Shown here: positions 55,382 to 64,000 of the stretch, piece by piece
Layout: each line of letters starts with the position of its first letter
Numbering within the stretch: the stretch's first letter is position 1
NCBI RefSeq assembly: GCF_003313325.1
Contig: NZ_QMHQ01000001.1
Location: forward strand, 1,178,001-1,242,000
Reading direction: 5' to 3'
Source of the DNA: Pedobacter namyangjuensis
GTDB taxonomy: Bacteria; Bacteroidota; Bacteroidia; Sphingobacteriales; Sphingobacteriaceae
DNA length: 64,000 nt
Program-made: the position numbers and the translations under genes
Notes under the pieces: model-generated
What the model saw: the letters and a program-made list of their open reading frames with translations, nothing else
Databases searched by the model: none
Told to the model about the DNA's origin: nothing

Positions 55382-55975
55382 TTGAGCGTTACTAAGCATA
55401 TCGAAGATGAGCAAATTCTTTTTGCCTTGTTAAAGCAAGGCGATGAGCGTGCTTTTGCTAAAATTTACGATTGCTATTGGGCCCAACTTTATAATTCTGC
55501 TTATAAAAGGATGCCCGAAAAAGAGAAGTGCCAAGACATTGTACAGACGGTTTTTGCTGATGTTTGGCTAAGAAGGGATCAATTACAAATAGAAAACTTA
55601 AGTGCTTACTTACATACCGCAGTTCGTTTTCAGGTACTTAAACAACTTACACGTAGCCCTAAACATAGTTTTATAGGAGATATGTTTATTGCCGACCTGA
55701 TATCGCCACTAGAAACAGATGCTAATTTGTTGGATAAAGAAGCACAAGCCCTTTTAAGACTTTACATATCGGCCTTGCCCGAAAAACGAAGAGACATTTT
55801 TGTAATGCACTACATGCATGGTTTAACTACAGCAAATATTGCGGTAAAATTAGGCATATCCAGAAAAACTGTTCAAAATCAATTAACAACAGCTTCCCAT
55901 GCCTTGAAATTGAGATTGACACATTTATTTGCTTGGTTAGTTGCCATTCTTTCGATTTTGGTGTCTTGTAAATAA
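55382..55975 (+). CDS. ECF sigma factor, FecI-like
   Basis: A 197-residue extracytoplasmic-function sigma factor. Region 2 spans about residues 20-90 (FAKIYDCYWAQLYNSAYKRM, then DIVQTVFADVWLRR); region 4 spans 125-175 with the helix-turn-helix LTTANIAVKLGISRKTVQNQ. A hydrophobic C-terminal tail (LFAWLVAILSILVSCK) is common in Bacteroidota FecI-like factors. The first in-frame start after an upstream TAA is TTG 55382. It is followed by its anti-sigma gene and a SusC with STN domain, so it very likely directs transcription of that locus. Confidence 0.92.
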   Translation: MSVTKHIEDEQILFALLKQGDERAFAKIYDCYWAQLYNSAYKRMPEKEKCQDIVQTVFADVWLRRDQLQIENLSAYLHTAVRFQVLKQLTRSPKHSFIGDMFIADLISPLETDANLLDKEAQALLRLYISALPEKRRDIFVMHYMHGLTTANIAVKLGISRKTVQNQLTTASHALKLRLTHLFAWLVAILSILVSCK

Positions 55976-56035
55976 TATTTTATTTTCCTTTGGGATTTTT
56001 TCACTCTCATGGTACATATAATAAAAGGTACCTAA

Positions 56036-57193
56036 ATGAGCATCCCAAATTCGAGAAGAGACTTTCAGCAAATTATTGAAAATTACGTTTCGGGTAAAGC
56101 TACGCCAGAAGAAATAGCTTTTATAGAAGCTTACTATGCAAAGCTAGAAAACCAGCCCGATGTACTTGACGAATTCACATCCGCAGACAGCGTTGAATTT
56201 GCAAAGATTAATTTTGAAGCGATACAAACTAAAATAAAAAAGGCCGAAAGAAAGCCTAGATCTTTTTACAAATATGCGGTGGCTGCGGTATTATTTCTTT
56301 CTCTGGGAATGACCGTTTTCTACACCTTGCGGAAAGATATAATCTCTAAACCTGTGGCTGAGCAGACAGTAGCTAAAAAGATTGATGTAGACCCGGGAAG
56401 TGATAAAGCAACCCTAACACTTGCAGATGGCTCTACGATTGTATTGGACAATACCAATACCGCAGAGGTATTTCACAAAAACGGATTAATCATTTCAAAA
56501 ACTAAGTCAGGCGAGTTAATTTATAAAATTGAGAATGCAAGCTCAACAAAACCTAATGCCTACAATACCATAACTACGCCAAAAGGTGGGCAATACCAGG
56601 TGTTATTGCCAGATGGAACAAAAGTATGGCTTAACGCAGCATCATCTTTAAAATATCCAGAGGTTTTGGGCAAAACAGAACGCATGGTTACTTTAACAGG
56701 TGAAGCTTACTTCGAAGTTGCTAAAGATGGTCGACCGTTTTATGTAAACAGTAAACAGCAAAGCGTAAAAGTTCTCGGTACGCATTTTAACGTAAACACC
56801 TACATGGATGATAACTTCTCGAAAACGACGCTATTAGAAGGAAGTATTGCGTTAAACACCTCAAAAAATTCGAAGATTATTAAGCCTGGGCAACAAGCTT
56901 TGATTGGAGTTAACAGCTTGATAGCTATTGACAAAGATGTTGATGTGCAAAATGTTGTAGCCTGGAAAAACGGACTCTTTGTATTTGATAACGCCGGATT
57001 GAAATCAATCTTGAATCAACTAGAAAGATGGTACGATATTAAAATTGATTATAGCGATATACCTAACAAAAGATATAATGGTATGGTGCCACGAAAAGCG
57101 AAACTATCTGAAGTTTTAAATATGCTTGAGCTTACCGGAAACATTAATTTTAAAATAGAAGAGGGAAGAACATTAAAGGTTTTTAACAAATAG
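56036..57193 (+). CDS. FecR-family anti-sigma factor
   Basis: A 385-residue single-pass membrane protein. A short cytoplasmic anti-sigma region (1-75), one membrane helix (KYAVAAVLFLSLGMTVFYTL, about 79-98), a periplasmic FecR domain (GGQYQVLLPDGTKVWLNAAS, LTGEAYFEVAKDGRPFYV) and a C-terminal DUF4974 domain (FDNAGLKSILNQLERWYDIKIDYSD). It receives a signal from the STN domain of the SusC encoded next and releases the ECF sigma factor. Confidence 0.93.
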   Translation: MSIPNSRRDFQQIIENYVSGKATPEEIAFIEAYYAKLENQPDVLDEFTSADSVEFAKINFEAIQTKIKKAERKPRSFYKYAVAAVLFLSLGMTVFYTLRKDIISKPVAEQTVAKKIDVDPGSDKATLTLADGSTIVLDNTNTAEVFHKNGLIISKTKSGELIYKIENASSTKPNAYNTITTPKGGQYQVLLPDGTKVWLNAASSLKYPEVLGKTERMVTLTGEAYFEVAKDGRPFYVNSKQQSVKVLGTHFNVNTYMDDNFSKTTLLEGSIALNTSKNSKIIKPGQQALIGVNSLIAIDKDVDVQNVVAWKNGLFVFDNAGLKSILNQLERWYDIKIDYSDIPNKRYNGMVPRKAKLSEVLNMLELTGNINFKIEEGRTLKVFNK

Positions 57194-57255
57194 AAACACT
57201 ACCATGAATTAAATAAACTAACAACAACAAACACAACTTAAACCCACAAACATGT

Positions 57256-60200
57256 ATGGAATTTTACATTAATAGTAATAGGCTAAAGACCGCAAAAACT
57301 TTAGCGAATATTACCAATCATTTTAACAGAAAATTATTTAACACGATGAAACTAGTTGTAATTTTTTTAACCATTTTTTGCATGCAGGCAAGTGCGAATG
57401 TTTTTTCGCAACGTGTTAGCATTAACCAAAAAAATATGCCTTTAGAGCAGGTTTTGAAAGAAATCAAGCGTCAAACTGGTTATTTTTTCTTGTACGACAC
57501 TGACTTGGTACAACAAAGTGCTAGGCCAGTTAGCATTAACGTAAAAAACGCAGCGTTAAATGATGTTCTGGTAAGCGTTTTAAAATCTCAGCCTTTTAGC
57601 TACGAGATAAAAGAAAACACCATTTTAATAATGCCTAAAAAAGCATCATCAGCTTTAGCGATAGACGTAACAGGTAAAGTGATTGATGAAAATGGTTTGC
57701 CAATGCCAGGCGCATCAGTTAAAGTTAAAGGTCAAACTGGTGGAGTAGTTACAGACGGCAACGGAAATTTCACGTTAAGAAATGTTGCAGATAACGCTGT
57801 TTTAGTTATCTCTTATTTAGGGTATGCGGATAGAGAAGTGGTAGCGAGCGCTCAAATGGGTAGTATTGCATTAACCTCGGTAGCTAACACATTAACCGAC
57901 GTTGTAATTACAGGTTATACCAGTTACAAAAAAACACAGTCTGCTGCTTCTATTGCTACAGTCGGAGCAGAGAAAATCAATCAAGTTCCAGGCCTAACTG
58001 TAGATCAGATTTTACAAGGTAGAGTGCCGGGTATGAGTGTAATCTCAACATCTGGTCAGCCAGGACAAAGTGCTTCTGTGGTAATTAGAGGTATAGGAAG
58101 TGTTAGTGGTTCTTCAACTCCGTTATATATTTTAGATGGGATACCAATTGAAGCCGGTTATTTCCAAACCATCAATCCAGAAGATATAGAATCGGCTACA
58201 GTATTAAAAGACGCTTCTGCAAAAGCGTTGTATGGTTCTAGAGGATCAAATGGTGTTATCGTGCTAACTACCAAAAAAGGTAAAGAAGGAAAGTTATCGG
58301 TAAATTATGTATCGCAATATGGTTTTTCTAATTTAAGCAGACCAAATTTCGAGATGATGAACACCGAGCAACGCTTGCGTTTTGAAGAAGAAATTGGAGC
58401 TAGTTTTGGTAGAAATATTGGTCCAGGATGGACATATTCGCCTAAAAATCCAACCTATGCAGCGGGTACAGCAACAACTCGTGCTCGTGCAGATTTTATT
58501 TTAGATAGTTTGCGCCAAATTAATACGGATTGGAGAGATCAGTTTTTCCAAAAAGGTAAATTCCAAGAGCAACAAGTTAGCTTAAGTGGCGGAAATGAAA
58601 AAGTTCGTTTTTACAACTCCTTAAATTACTATAGCCAGGAAGGTGTGGCAAAACGTACTGGATTAGATAGATATTCGTTAAGAAGTAATGTAGATTTTAA
58701 GGATGATAAATTCAGTGGAAGTGTTAATGTTTCATTAGGTTATTCTCAATCTAGCTTTACCGAAGGCGAAGGTGGTACAGGTGCGGGTACTGCAATGGCA
58801 TCTGTTTATTATGCATTGCCATACGAAAAACCTTATGCGCCAGACGGCACGTTAATTCATCAAGGTAATAAGTCGCAGTATTTTATATTAGATCAGCGTG
58901 AGGGTTCTCAAGGATTAGAGCGTTTGTTTAATTCATCAGACAAAACCGAACAATTAAAATCTATTATTGGTACATCATTGGCTTATCAAATTTTGCCAGA
59001 GTTAAAAATTACTACCAGAGCGGGTATAGATTACAGAAGTTCTACAGATCAAGTTTTCATCAATCCAGATTCGTACTACGGCTCTAGAAGTGTGGCTAAC
59101 ACCTTGGGCGGAAAAGGAAGAATAACAGATGCAAGCAGAAGAAACTTCAACGTTATTTCTACATCGGGATTAACCTTTGCTAAAACATTTGCAGATAAGC
59201 ATGATGTTGAAGCTTCAGCTTTTTACGAATACGTTTATAACAATTATAATTCTTTCGGTTTTAGTGCTTACGGTATCGATGGTCGTTTGCCAGAAACTCC
59301 GGCAGGTGCAACAAACGGTAGCGCAACATTTTTACCTTCAGTAACTGGCGGAAAATCATCTAGCGGTTTAGCATCAATTATGGGCGTTGCTAGATATACC
59401 TACGATAATAAATATACCGTTACAGGTAGCTACCGTCAGGATGGTTCTACAAAAGTTGCACGCAAAAACAGATGGCAAGGTTTTTACTCTGTAGGAGCTA
59501 GCTGGAATGCTAAGGAAGAAGATTTCTTGAAAAATGTTAGTTTAGTTTCCGATTTAAGATTTAGAGGAAGTTATGGAACTACAGCAAGTACGTTTGGTGG
59601 CGATTTCTTATATCTGCCAACTTATGCAGCTAATACCTCTTACGGTGGTGTTACGGGCATCAGGCCAACTTCGCCAGGCAACGCAGATTTCGATTGGGAA
59701 TATGTTGATGAATTTAACGTAGGTTTCGATTTAAGTTTGTTTGCAAGTAGAAGAGTTAGAATTTCTGCCGATTACTACAACAGAATTACCAATAACATGT
59801 TTATTGATCAGCCACTTTCTGCAACATCTGGTTTTGCCAACTTAAACTTAAGTACGGGTAAAATGAGAAATCGCGGTGTAGAGTTTGAAGTAAATGGAGA
59901 TGTAATTAAAACCAACGATTTTACTTGGACGTTAGGCGTAAATGCTGGTTATAACAAAAATAAAATCCTTCATGTAACAGATATTACAGATTCTTACCCA
60001 GATGGAGATACACGTATTTTAAAAGTAGGTTTACCATATGGAACTTATTTTGCTCCGCAATGGGCAGGTGTAAATCCACAAACTGGTGAAGCGCAATATT
60101 ACAACTTAGACGGTAGCATTACTACTACTTATAATGTAAATACCCAAAGCACTACAAATTCTGGTAGTTTATATCCAACATTTACTGGCGGATTTAATAC

Positions 60201-60654
60201 TTCGTTAAGTTACAAAGGAATTACGGCTTCGGCGTTGTTCTCTTTTGTATCTGATGTAATGCGTTGGAACAACGAAGATTTTTACAACGAAAATCAGCGT
60301 TATGCAACCAGTAACCAAACGGTTAGAATGTTAGAAAACCGCTGGCAACAAGCTGGCGATACAGGTAACGACGCCATTCATCAAAGATTTGATATCCCTA
60401 GAAACTTTACATCAAAAGATATTCAGGATGCATCTTTTTTAAGGCTAAGAAATGTAAACATTGGTTATGCTTTACCTAAATCAATTGTAGAAAAAACAAA
60501 GTTTATTAAAGGCGTTAGGGTTTTTGTGCAAGGTCAGAACTTGTTCACTTGGACTAAATGGAGAGGTTTGGATCCAGAGAATAACTCTCAATACGGTCGT
60601 TTCCAATATCCAAACACAAGAACGTATACTGCAGGTCTTAATGTTAACTTATAA
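57256..60654 (+). CDS. SusC/RagA-family TonB-dependent outer-membrane transporter with STN domain
   Basis: 1132 residues. A long N-terminal extension leads to the signal peptide MKLVVIFLTIFCMQASANVF (residues 31-50), then an STN signalling domain (about 54-126), a carboxypeptidase-regulatory-like domain (136-205), the plug (about 214-330, YILDGIPIEAGYF, KDASAKALYGSRGSNGVIVL) and a 22-strand barrel ending YTAGLNVNL. It imports large substrates with TonB energy. The STN domain tells FecR when substrate binds. Followed 11 bases later by susD. Confidence 0.95.
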   Translation: MEFYINSNRLKTAKTLANITNHFNRKLFNTMKLVVIFLTIFCMQASANVFSQRVSINQKNMPLEQVLKEIKRQTGYFFLYDTDLVQQSARPVSINVKNAALNDVLVSVLKSQPFSYEIKENTILIMPKKASSALAIDVTGKVIDENGLPMPGASVKVKGQTGGVVTDGNGNFTLRNVADNAVLVISYLGYADREVVASAQMGSIALTSVANTLTDVVITGYTSYKKTQSAASIATVGAEKINQVPGLTVDQILQGRVPGMSVISTSGQPGQSASVVIRGIGSVSGSSTPLYILDGIPIEAGYFQTINPEDIESATVLKDASAKALYGSRGSNGVIVLTTKKGKEGKLSVNYVSQYGFSNLSRPNFEMMNTEQRLRFEEEIGASFGRNIGPGWTYSPKNPTYAAGTATTRARADFILDSLRQINTDWRDQFFQKGKFQEQQVSLSGGNEKVRFYNSLNYYSQEGVAKRTGLDRYSLRSNVDFKDDKFSGSVNVSLGYSQSSFTEGEGGTGAGTAMASVYYALPYEKPYAPDGTLIHQGNKSQYFILDQREGSQGLERLFNSSDKTEQLKSIIGTSLAYQILPELKITTRAGIDYRSSTDQVFINPDSYYGSRSVANTLGGKGRITDASRRNFNVISTSGLTFAKTFADKHDVEASAFYEYVYNNYNSFGFSAYGIDGRLPETPAGATNGSATFLPSVTGGKSSSGLASIMGVARYTYDNKYTVTGSYRQDGSTKVARKNRWQGFYSVGASWNAKEEDFLKNVSLVSDLRFRGSYGTTASTFGGDFLYLPTYAANTSYGGVTGIRPTSPGNADFDWEYVDEFNVGFDLSLFASRRVRISADYYNRITNNMFIDQPLSATSGFANLNLSTGKMRNRGVEFEVNGDVIKTNDFTWTLGVNAGYNKNKILHVTDITDSYPDGDTRILKVGLPYGTYFAPQWAGVNPQTGEAQYYNLDGSITTTYNVNTQSTTNSGSLYPTFTGGFNTSLSYKGITASALFSFVSDVMRWNNEDFYNENQRYATSNQTVRMLENRWQQAGDTGNDAIHQRFDIPRNFTSKDIQDASFLRLRNVNIGYALPKSIVEKTKFIKGVRVFVQGQNLFTWTKWRGLDPENNSQYGRFQYPNTRTYTAGLNVNL

Positions 60655-60665
60655 TAATTACAGCG

Positions 60666-62060
60666 ATGATTAATAAATTTCACAAAAAATATATCCTTGC
60701 CTTATCGTTATTGATATTAATAGCTTCATCATGCTCTAAACTTGATATGAAGCCTACCGATACAATCGACCCGACGAAGGCCTTTAGAAATGCTAATGAC
60801 ATAAACATGGGTTTAATTGGTGTTTATGCTTTGGTTGATAATTCCATGGGAACGTTAAGTTCTACCGTTTCGGATGAAAATACATTTCCAACCGAAAATA
60901 CAGTAGGCAACAGCGATGCCTTTAGGTGGCTTTACAATGCAGGCAGTGGCTCTGTAACCTCGCTTTATGGTAATAATTATACCGCAATAGATAGGTTAAA
61001 CAGAGTTTTAGCTGGCGCTGATGCATTAACCTTAACTGGTGCAGATGCAACAACTGTAAGTCGTTACCGAGGAGAACTTTTAGCCTTACGTGCCTATTTG
61101 CATTTTGAGCTTTTGCGTGCTTACGCAGCTTCTTACACAACTGGCGCAATGGGCGTTCCTTATATGGAGGCTAGTGCAATCGGTTATCCGGCAAGAGATA
61201 ATTTTGAAGTTGTAATTGGCAAAGCTAAAGCAGATTTGATTGCAGCCAAAGCTTTAATTCCTGCAACTTTTACAGATAAAACTCGAATTACAAAAACTGC
61301 AATTTCGGCAATGCAAGCTCGTGTTGCATTATATGAGAAAAATTGGGAAGAAGCAATAACTTATTCAACAGAGGTTATTAACGATAAGCCCTTAGCAACC
61401 AAAGCGCAGTTCCCAGGTTTGTGGACCGACGCAAATGATAGCGAAGTGATTTGGAAACTAAAGCGTGTAGGTACTACGGATTCTAGAGTAGGAGATTTTT
61501 ATTTCAGACAAACAGGTAGTATTGTGCTTTATGCACCGTCATTCGAACTAATAGCTACATTTGATCAAGCAAATGATTTGCGCTATCCTGCTTACATTAA
61601 ATTTGACGCAACTAAAGTTGCTCCGAAATCTCAGTATTCTGTAAACAAGTTTATCGGTGGAACAGCTTCAGCTCCAGGTTTGGTAGATATAAAAATGTTC
61701 AGAACTGGCGAAATGTATTTGATTCGTGCCGAGGCAAAAGCAGAATCTAGTGGAGATGCTGCTGCAGACATTAACGCCTTGCGCACGTTAAGAATAAATA
61801 ACTACGTTAATGCAACATTTGCAGATAAACAAGCTTTAATAGACGCAGTTTACGCAGAGCGATTTAAAGAATTGGCTTTCGAAGGTCACCGTTTTTTCGA
61901 TTTAAAAAGAAGAAATTTATCGGTAACCAGAATTCCTGCTGATGCTGCCAATGCTTCTGGGGCGGTTACATTAACTCCGGCACAGGCGCAATATTCGTTC
62001 CCATTGCCAGCATTAGAAATCTCGGTAAATAAAAATACCAAGCAAAACCCTAACTACTAA
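60666..62060 (+). CDS. SusD/RagB-family surface nutrient-binding lipoprotein
   Basis: A 464-residue lipoprotein with signal peptide ILALSLLILIASSC (lipidated Cys23). SusD motifs: an N-terminal RagB/TPR-like helical region with ELLALRAYLHFELLRAYA, and the C-terminal YAERFKELAFEGHRFFDLKRR signature. It lids the SusC channel at the cell surface and holds the substrate. The next two genes encode cyanophycinases rather than sugar enzymes, so the ligand is probably a peptide polymer. Confidence 0.94.
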   Translation: MINKFHKKYILALSLLILIASSCSKLDMKPTDTIDPTKAFRNANDINMGLIGVYALVDNSMGTLSSTVSDENTFPTENTVGNSDAFRWLYNAGSGSVTSLYGNNYTAIDRLNRVLAGADALTLTGADATTVSRYRGELLALRAYLHFELLRAYAASYTTGAMGVPYMEASAIGYPARDNFEVVIGKAKADLIAAKALIPATFTDKTRITKTAISAMQARVALYEKNWEEAITYSTEVINDKPLATKAQFPGLWTDANDSEVIWKLKRVGTTDSRVGDFYFRQTGSIVLYAPSFELIATFDQANDLRYPAYIKFDATKVAPKSQYSVNKFIGGTASAPGLVDIKMFRTGEMYLIRAEAKAESSGDAAADINALRTLRINNYVNATFADKQALIDAVYAERFKELAFEGHRFFDLKRRNLSVTRIPADAANASGAVTLTPAQAQYSFPLPALEISVNKNTKQNPNY

Positions 62061-62067
62061 TATTTTT

Positions 62068-62095
62068 TTCTGGGGAGGATAATCCCTTCCCAGAA
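62068..62095 (+). other. Intercistronic hairpin between susD and the first cyanophycinase
   Basis: TTCTGGGGAGG (62068-62078) pairs with CCTTCCCAGAA (62085-62095) over a 6-base loop, 11 base pairs with one G-U. There is no T run after it, so it is more likely an RNA stability or processing element than a terminator. It could lower enzyme levels relative to SusCD. Confidence 0.55.
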
Positions 62096-62111
62096 ATTTA
62101 TCCCAATCTTT

Positions 62112-63200
62112 ATGAAAAAACTTCTTTTATCAGCATTGGTTATTTCTTGCCTCTCTGCAACAGGATGCGGAAAACCTACAGATAAACCAACGCCAATGCC
62201 TAATCCGCCAGTTGTGGTTAATCCAACTAGTAAAAGACCAGGGTCTATAGGTATTGTTGGCGATACAAGTAATGTTACAAAACCGGTAAATGGTGGCTTA
62301 GTTTTAATGGGTGGCGGTGCCGATGTAGATGCTGCCTTTAAATGGATGATTGAAAGAAGTGGTGGTGGCGATGTGGTAATTCTTCGTGCCAGCGGAACGG
62401 ATGCTTATAATCCTTACGTTAACGGCTTGGGAACAGTAAATTCTGTAGAAACCTTGTTGATCAACTCAAAAGAATTGGCTAACGATGACATTGTGGCTTA
62501 CATTATTCGCAATGCGGAAATGGTTTTTATAGCAGGAGGCGACCAATCTAATTACATGAATTTTTGGAGAGGTACCAAAGTAGAAAAAGCTCTAAATTAT
62601 TTACTAACCGAGAAAAAAGCGCCAGTTGGTGGTACAAGTGCAGGTTGCGCTATTTTGGGTAGTTTGTACTACAGTGGAGAAACAGGCGGAGTTACTTCTG
62701 CCGCAACATTAGCTAATCCTTACGACAGCAACGTGACTTTGTACAATAATGATTTTTTGAAAGCGCCATTTTTGCAAAATGTAATAACCGATCAACATTA
62801 TTTAACAAGGGAAAGAGAAGGCCGTTCAATGGTTTTTTTGGGAAGGATTTTGACGGATTGGAATATCGCAGCCAAAGCTATAGCTGTTGATGAAAGAACT
62901 GCCGTTTGTATAGATGCTATTGGAAAAGCACAAGTTTATGGAGATTATTCTGCCACAAGACCTTACAGTAATGCCTACTTTTTAGTAACCGATGCTACAA
63001 AAAAACCAGAGCAATTTGTAGCAAATACAAAAGCTACATGGAACAATGGCGAACAGGCTGTAGCTGTTTACGAGATTCCGGCTTCTGTTAATGGTGGCGG
63101 TAATTTTAACGTAACAAACTTTAGCTTTGCCCAAGCAACCGGTGGCAAAGCTTACTGGTGGTCTATAAATAATGGTGTTTTACTAAAAAAGGCGCAATAA
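62112..63200 (+). CDS. Cyanophycinase (peptidase S51), lipoprotein form
   Basis: A 362-residue lipoprotein: signal peptide with lipidated Cys19 (SCLSATGC), a Pro-rich linker (residues 20-45), then a peptidase S51 domain. The nucleophile Ser176 is in VGGTSAGCA; AGGDQSNYMNFW and TDQHYLTREREGR (His229) are the other family motifs. S51 serine peptidases cut cyanophycin to beta-Asp-Arg dipeptides, or act on related beta-aspartyl/dipeptide substrates. Outer-membrane location is inferred. Fourth gene of the FecI/FecR/SusCD unit. Confidence 0.88.
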   Translation: MKKLLLSALVISCLSATGCGKPTDKPTPMPNPPVVVNPTSKRPGSIGIVGDTSNVTKPVNGGLVLMGGGADVDAAFKWMIERSGGGDVVILRASGTDAYNPYVNGLGTVNSVETLLINSKELANDDIVAYIIRNAEMVFIAGGDQSNYMNFWRGTKVEKALNYLLTEKKAPVGGTSAGCAILGSLYYSGETGGVTSAATLANPYDSNVTLYNNDFLKAPFLQNVITDQHYLTREREGRSMVFLGRILTDWNIAAKAIAVDERTAVCIDAIGKAQVYGDYSATRPYSNAYFLVTDATKKPEQFVANTKATWNNGEQAVAVYEIPASVNGGGNFNVTNFSFAQATGGKAYWWSINNGVLLKKAQ

Positions 63201-63217
63201 TAGTATTAGATTTATTT

Positions 63218-64000
63218 ATGAAAAGATTATTTTTAACAGCAATCTGCTTTGTATTTGCACTTGCGGTGAATGCCCAGACTAAACCTAAAGGCAGTTTGTT
63301 TATAATTGGTGGCGGAGAACGTTCGGATGAGTTAATCAAACAATTGGTAAGCACAGCGAAATTTACGCCTAAAGATTATATTATCGTATTGCCCATGGCA
63401 AGCGAAGTACCAGATACAGGATTTAAGTACATTTCTGCGCAACTCAAAAAACATACAGATTTACCTATCAAAAATTTCAATTTTGCCAAACATAGCACTA
63501 GCGATGTGAAATGGGTAGACTCGTTAGCGGCTGCTAAATTAATTTACATTTTAGGGGGCGACCAAAACAGGTTTATGAAAGTGGTGTTAAATACCCCAGT
63601 TTACAATGCAATACATAAAGCTTATGCAAATGGTTCAACAGTTGCAGGTACCAGTGCAGGTGCTGCGGTAATGAGCAAACACATGATTACAGGGAAACAG
63701 TTGTTGGATACTGTTTACAAAGAAACTTTTAATAAACTCTGGGATAAAAACGTTGAGTTTGCGGAAGGGCTTGGCCTATTGCAAAACACCATTATCGATC
63801 AGCATTTTTTAAAAAGAAATAGATACAATCGCTTAATCTCGTCTTTAAATGCGCATCCAGAAATGGTTTGTGTAGGTATTGATGAAGCTACAGCAATAAT
63901 TGTTCATGGTAATAAAGCTACTGTAGCCGGCGATAGCCAAGTGCTACGTTTAGCAAATCCTAAAGGTTTAAAGACAACAGAAAAAGGTTTAATAAAATTT
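63218..64000 (+). CDS. Second cyanophycinase (peptidase S51), 3' end cut by window
   Basis: The frame is open from ATG 63218 to the window edge (261 codons). Signal peptide MKRLFLTAICFVFALAVNAQ with no lipobox, so the product is periplasmic or secreted. The S51 domain has GSLFIIGGGERSDEL, ILGGDQNRFM, nucleophile Ser146 in VAGTSAGAAV and DQHFLKRNRYNRL (His196). It begins 17 bases after the stop of the lipoprotein cyanophycinase and is clearly co-transcribed. The two differ in sequence and sorting signal, suggesting successive steps on one substrate. Confidence 0.88.
   Translation, partial: MKRLFLTAICFVFALAVNAQTKPKGSLFIIGGGERSDELIKQLVSTAKFTPKDYIIVLPMASEVPDTGFKYISAQLKKHTDLPIKNFNFAKHSTSDVKWVDSLAAAKLIYILGGDQNRFMKVVLNTPVYNAIHKAYANGSTVAGTSAGAAVMSKHMITGKQLLDTVYKETFNKLWDKNVEFAEGLGLLQNTIIDQHFLKRNRYNRLISSLNAHPEMVCVGIDEATAIIVHGNKATVAGDSQVLRLANPKGLKTTEKGLIKF

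Noticed and set aside
1..64000. tRNA, rRNA or riboswitch genes
   Set aside because: No cloverleaf-like or rRNA-like sequence and no recognisable riboswitch core was found by reading; a covariance-model scan would be needed to exclude small ones.

Overview
The window is a piece of a Bacteroidota chromosome, most likely Pedobacter or a close relative in Sphingobacteriaceae. The evidence is the AT-rich sequence, the family content (SusC/SusD, FecI/FecR, DUF5606, DUF4293, DUF2007, porin-like DUF), Bacteroidota-style promoters (TTG followed by TAnnTTTG) and mostly weak Shine-Dalgarno sequences. The species is an inference. No rRNA, tRNA, CRISPR array, prophage or integrative element was found.

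Layout. 1-3255 is the end of the ribosomal alpha operon (rpsM-rpsK-rpsD-rpoA-rplQ) with a strong terminator. 3413-5335 holds a methyltransferase and a lipoprotein, followed by dnaK (5753-7654), whose upstream region may carry a sigma54-type promoter. 8163-15446 is a minus-strand block: sugar-1-kinase/nucleotidyltransferase pair, HerA-like ATPase, M42 peptidase, acetyltransferase and acyl-CoA carboxylase subunit. 15759-18448 is a small exported protein, a SulP anion transporter and a beta-carbonic anhydrase, a likely bicarbonate system. 18843-30750 is housekeeping: proline catabolism, lpxK, purine nucleoside phosphorylase, porins, cyclophilin and rlmH. 30807-34689 has a membrane-linked MutS-like ATPase, a GH1 glycosidase and two DUF2007 proteins. 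34825-35464 is a REP-associated tyrosine transposase broken by a frameshift and bracketed by inverted hairpins. 35753-40990 carries two different aconitases in tandem. 41737-53462 is mixed: deacetylase, TolC plus adaptor, gpsA, DEAD-box helicase, an RluA-like protein lacking its catalytic domain, nudK and truA. 53553-64000 has an ABC exporter followed by a complete ECF sigma/FecR/SusC/SusD unit leading into two consecutive cyanophycinases.

The most interesting functional unit is the last one. An STN-domain SusC with its own sigma/anti-sigma pair and a SusD is wired not to glycoside hydrolases but to two peptidase-S51 proteins, one a lipoprotein and one with an ordinary signal peptide. It reads as a peptide-polymer (cyanophycin or beta-aspartyl peptide) utilisation locus and continues past the window edge.

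Between genes, at least six copies of a dispersed repeat with conserved ends and variable middle, plus two short palindrome families, occupy most of the long intergenic gaps. Several short open frames in those gaps are repeat artefacts and are not called as genes. Start codons were re-assigned for many genes from conserved N-termini.
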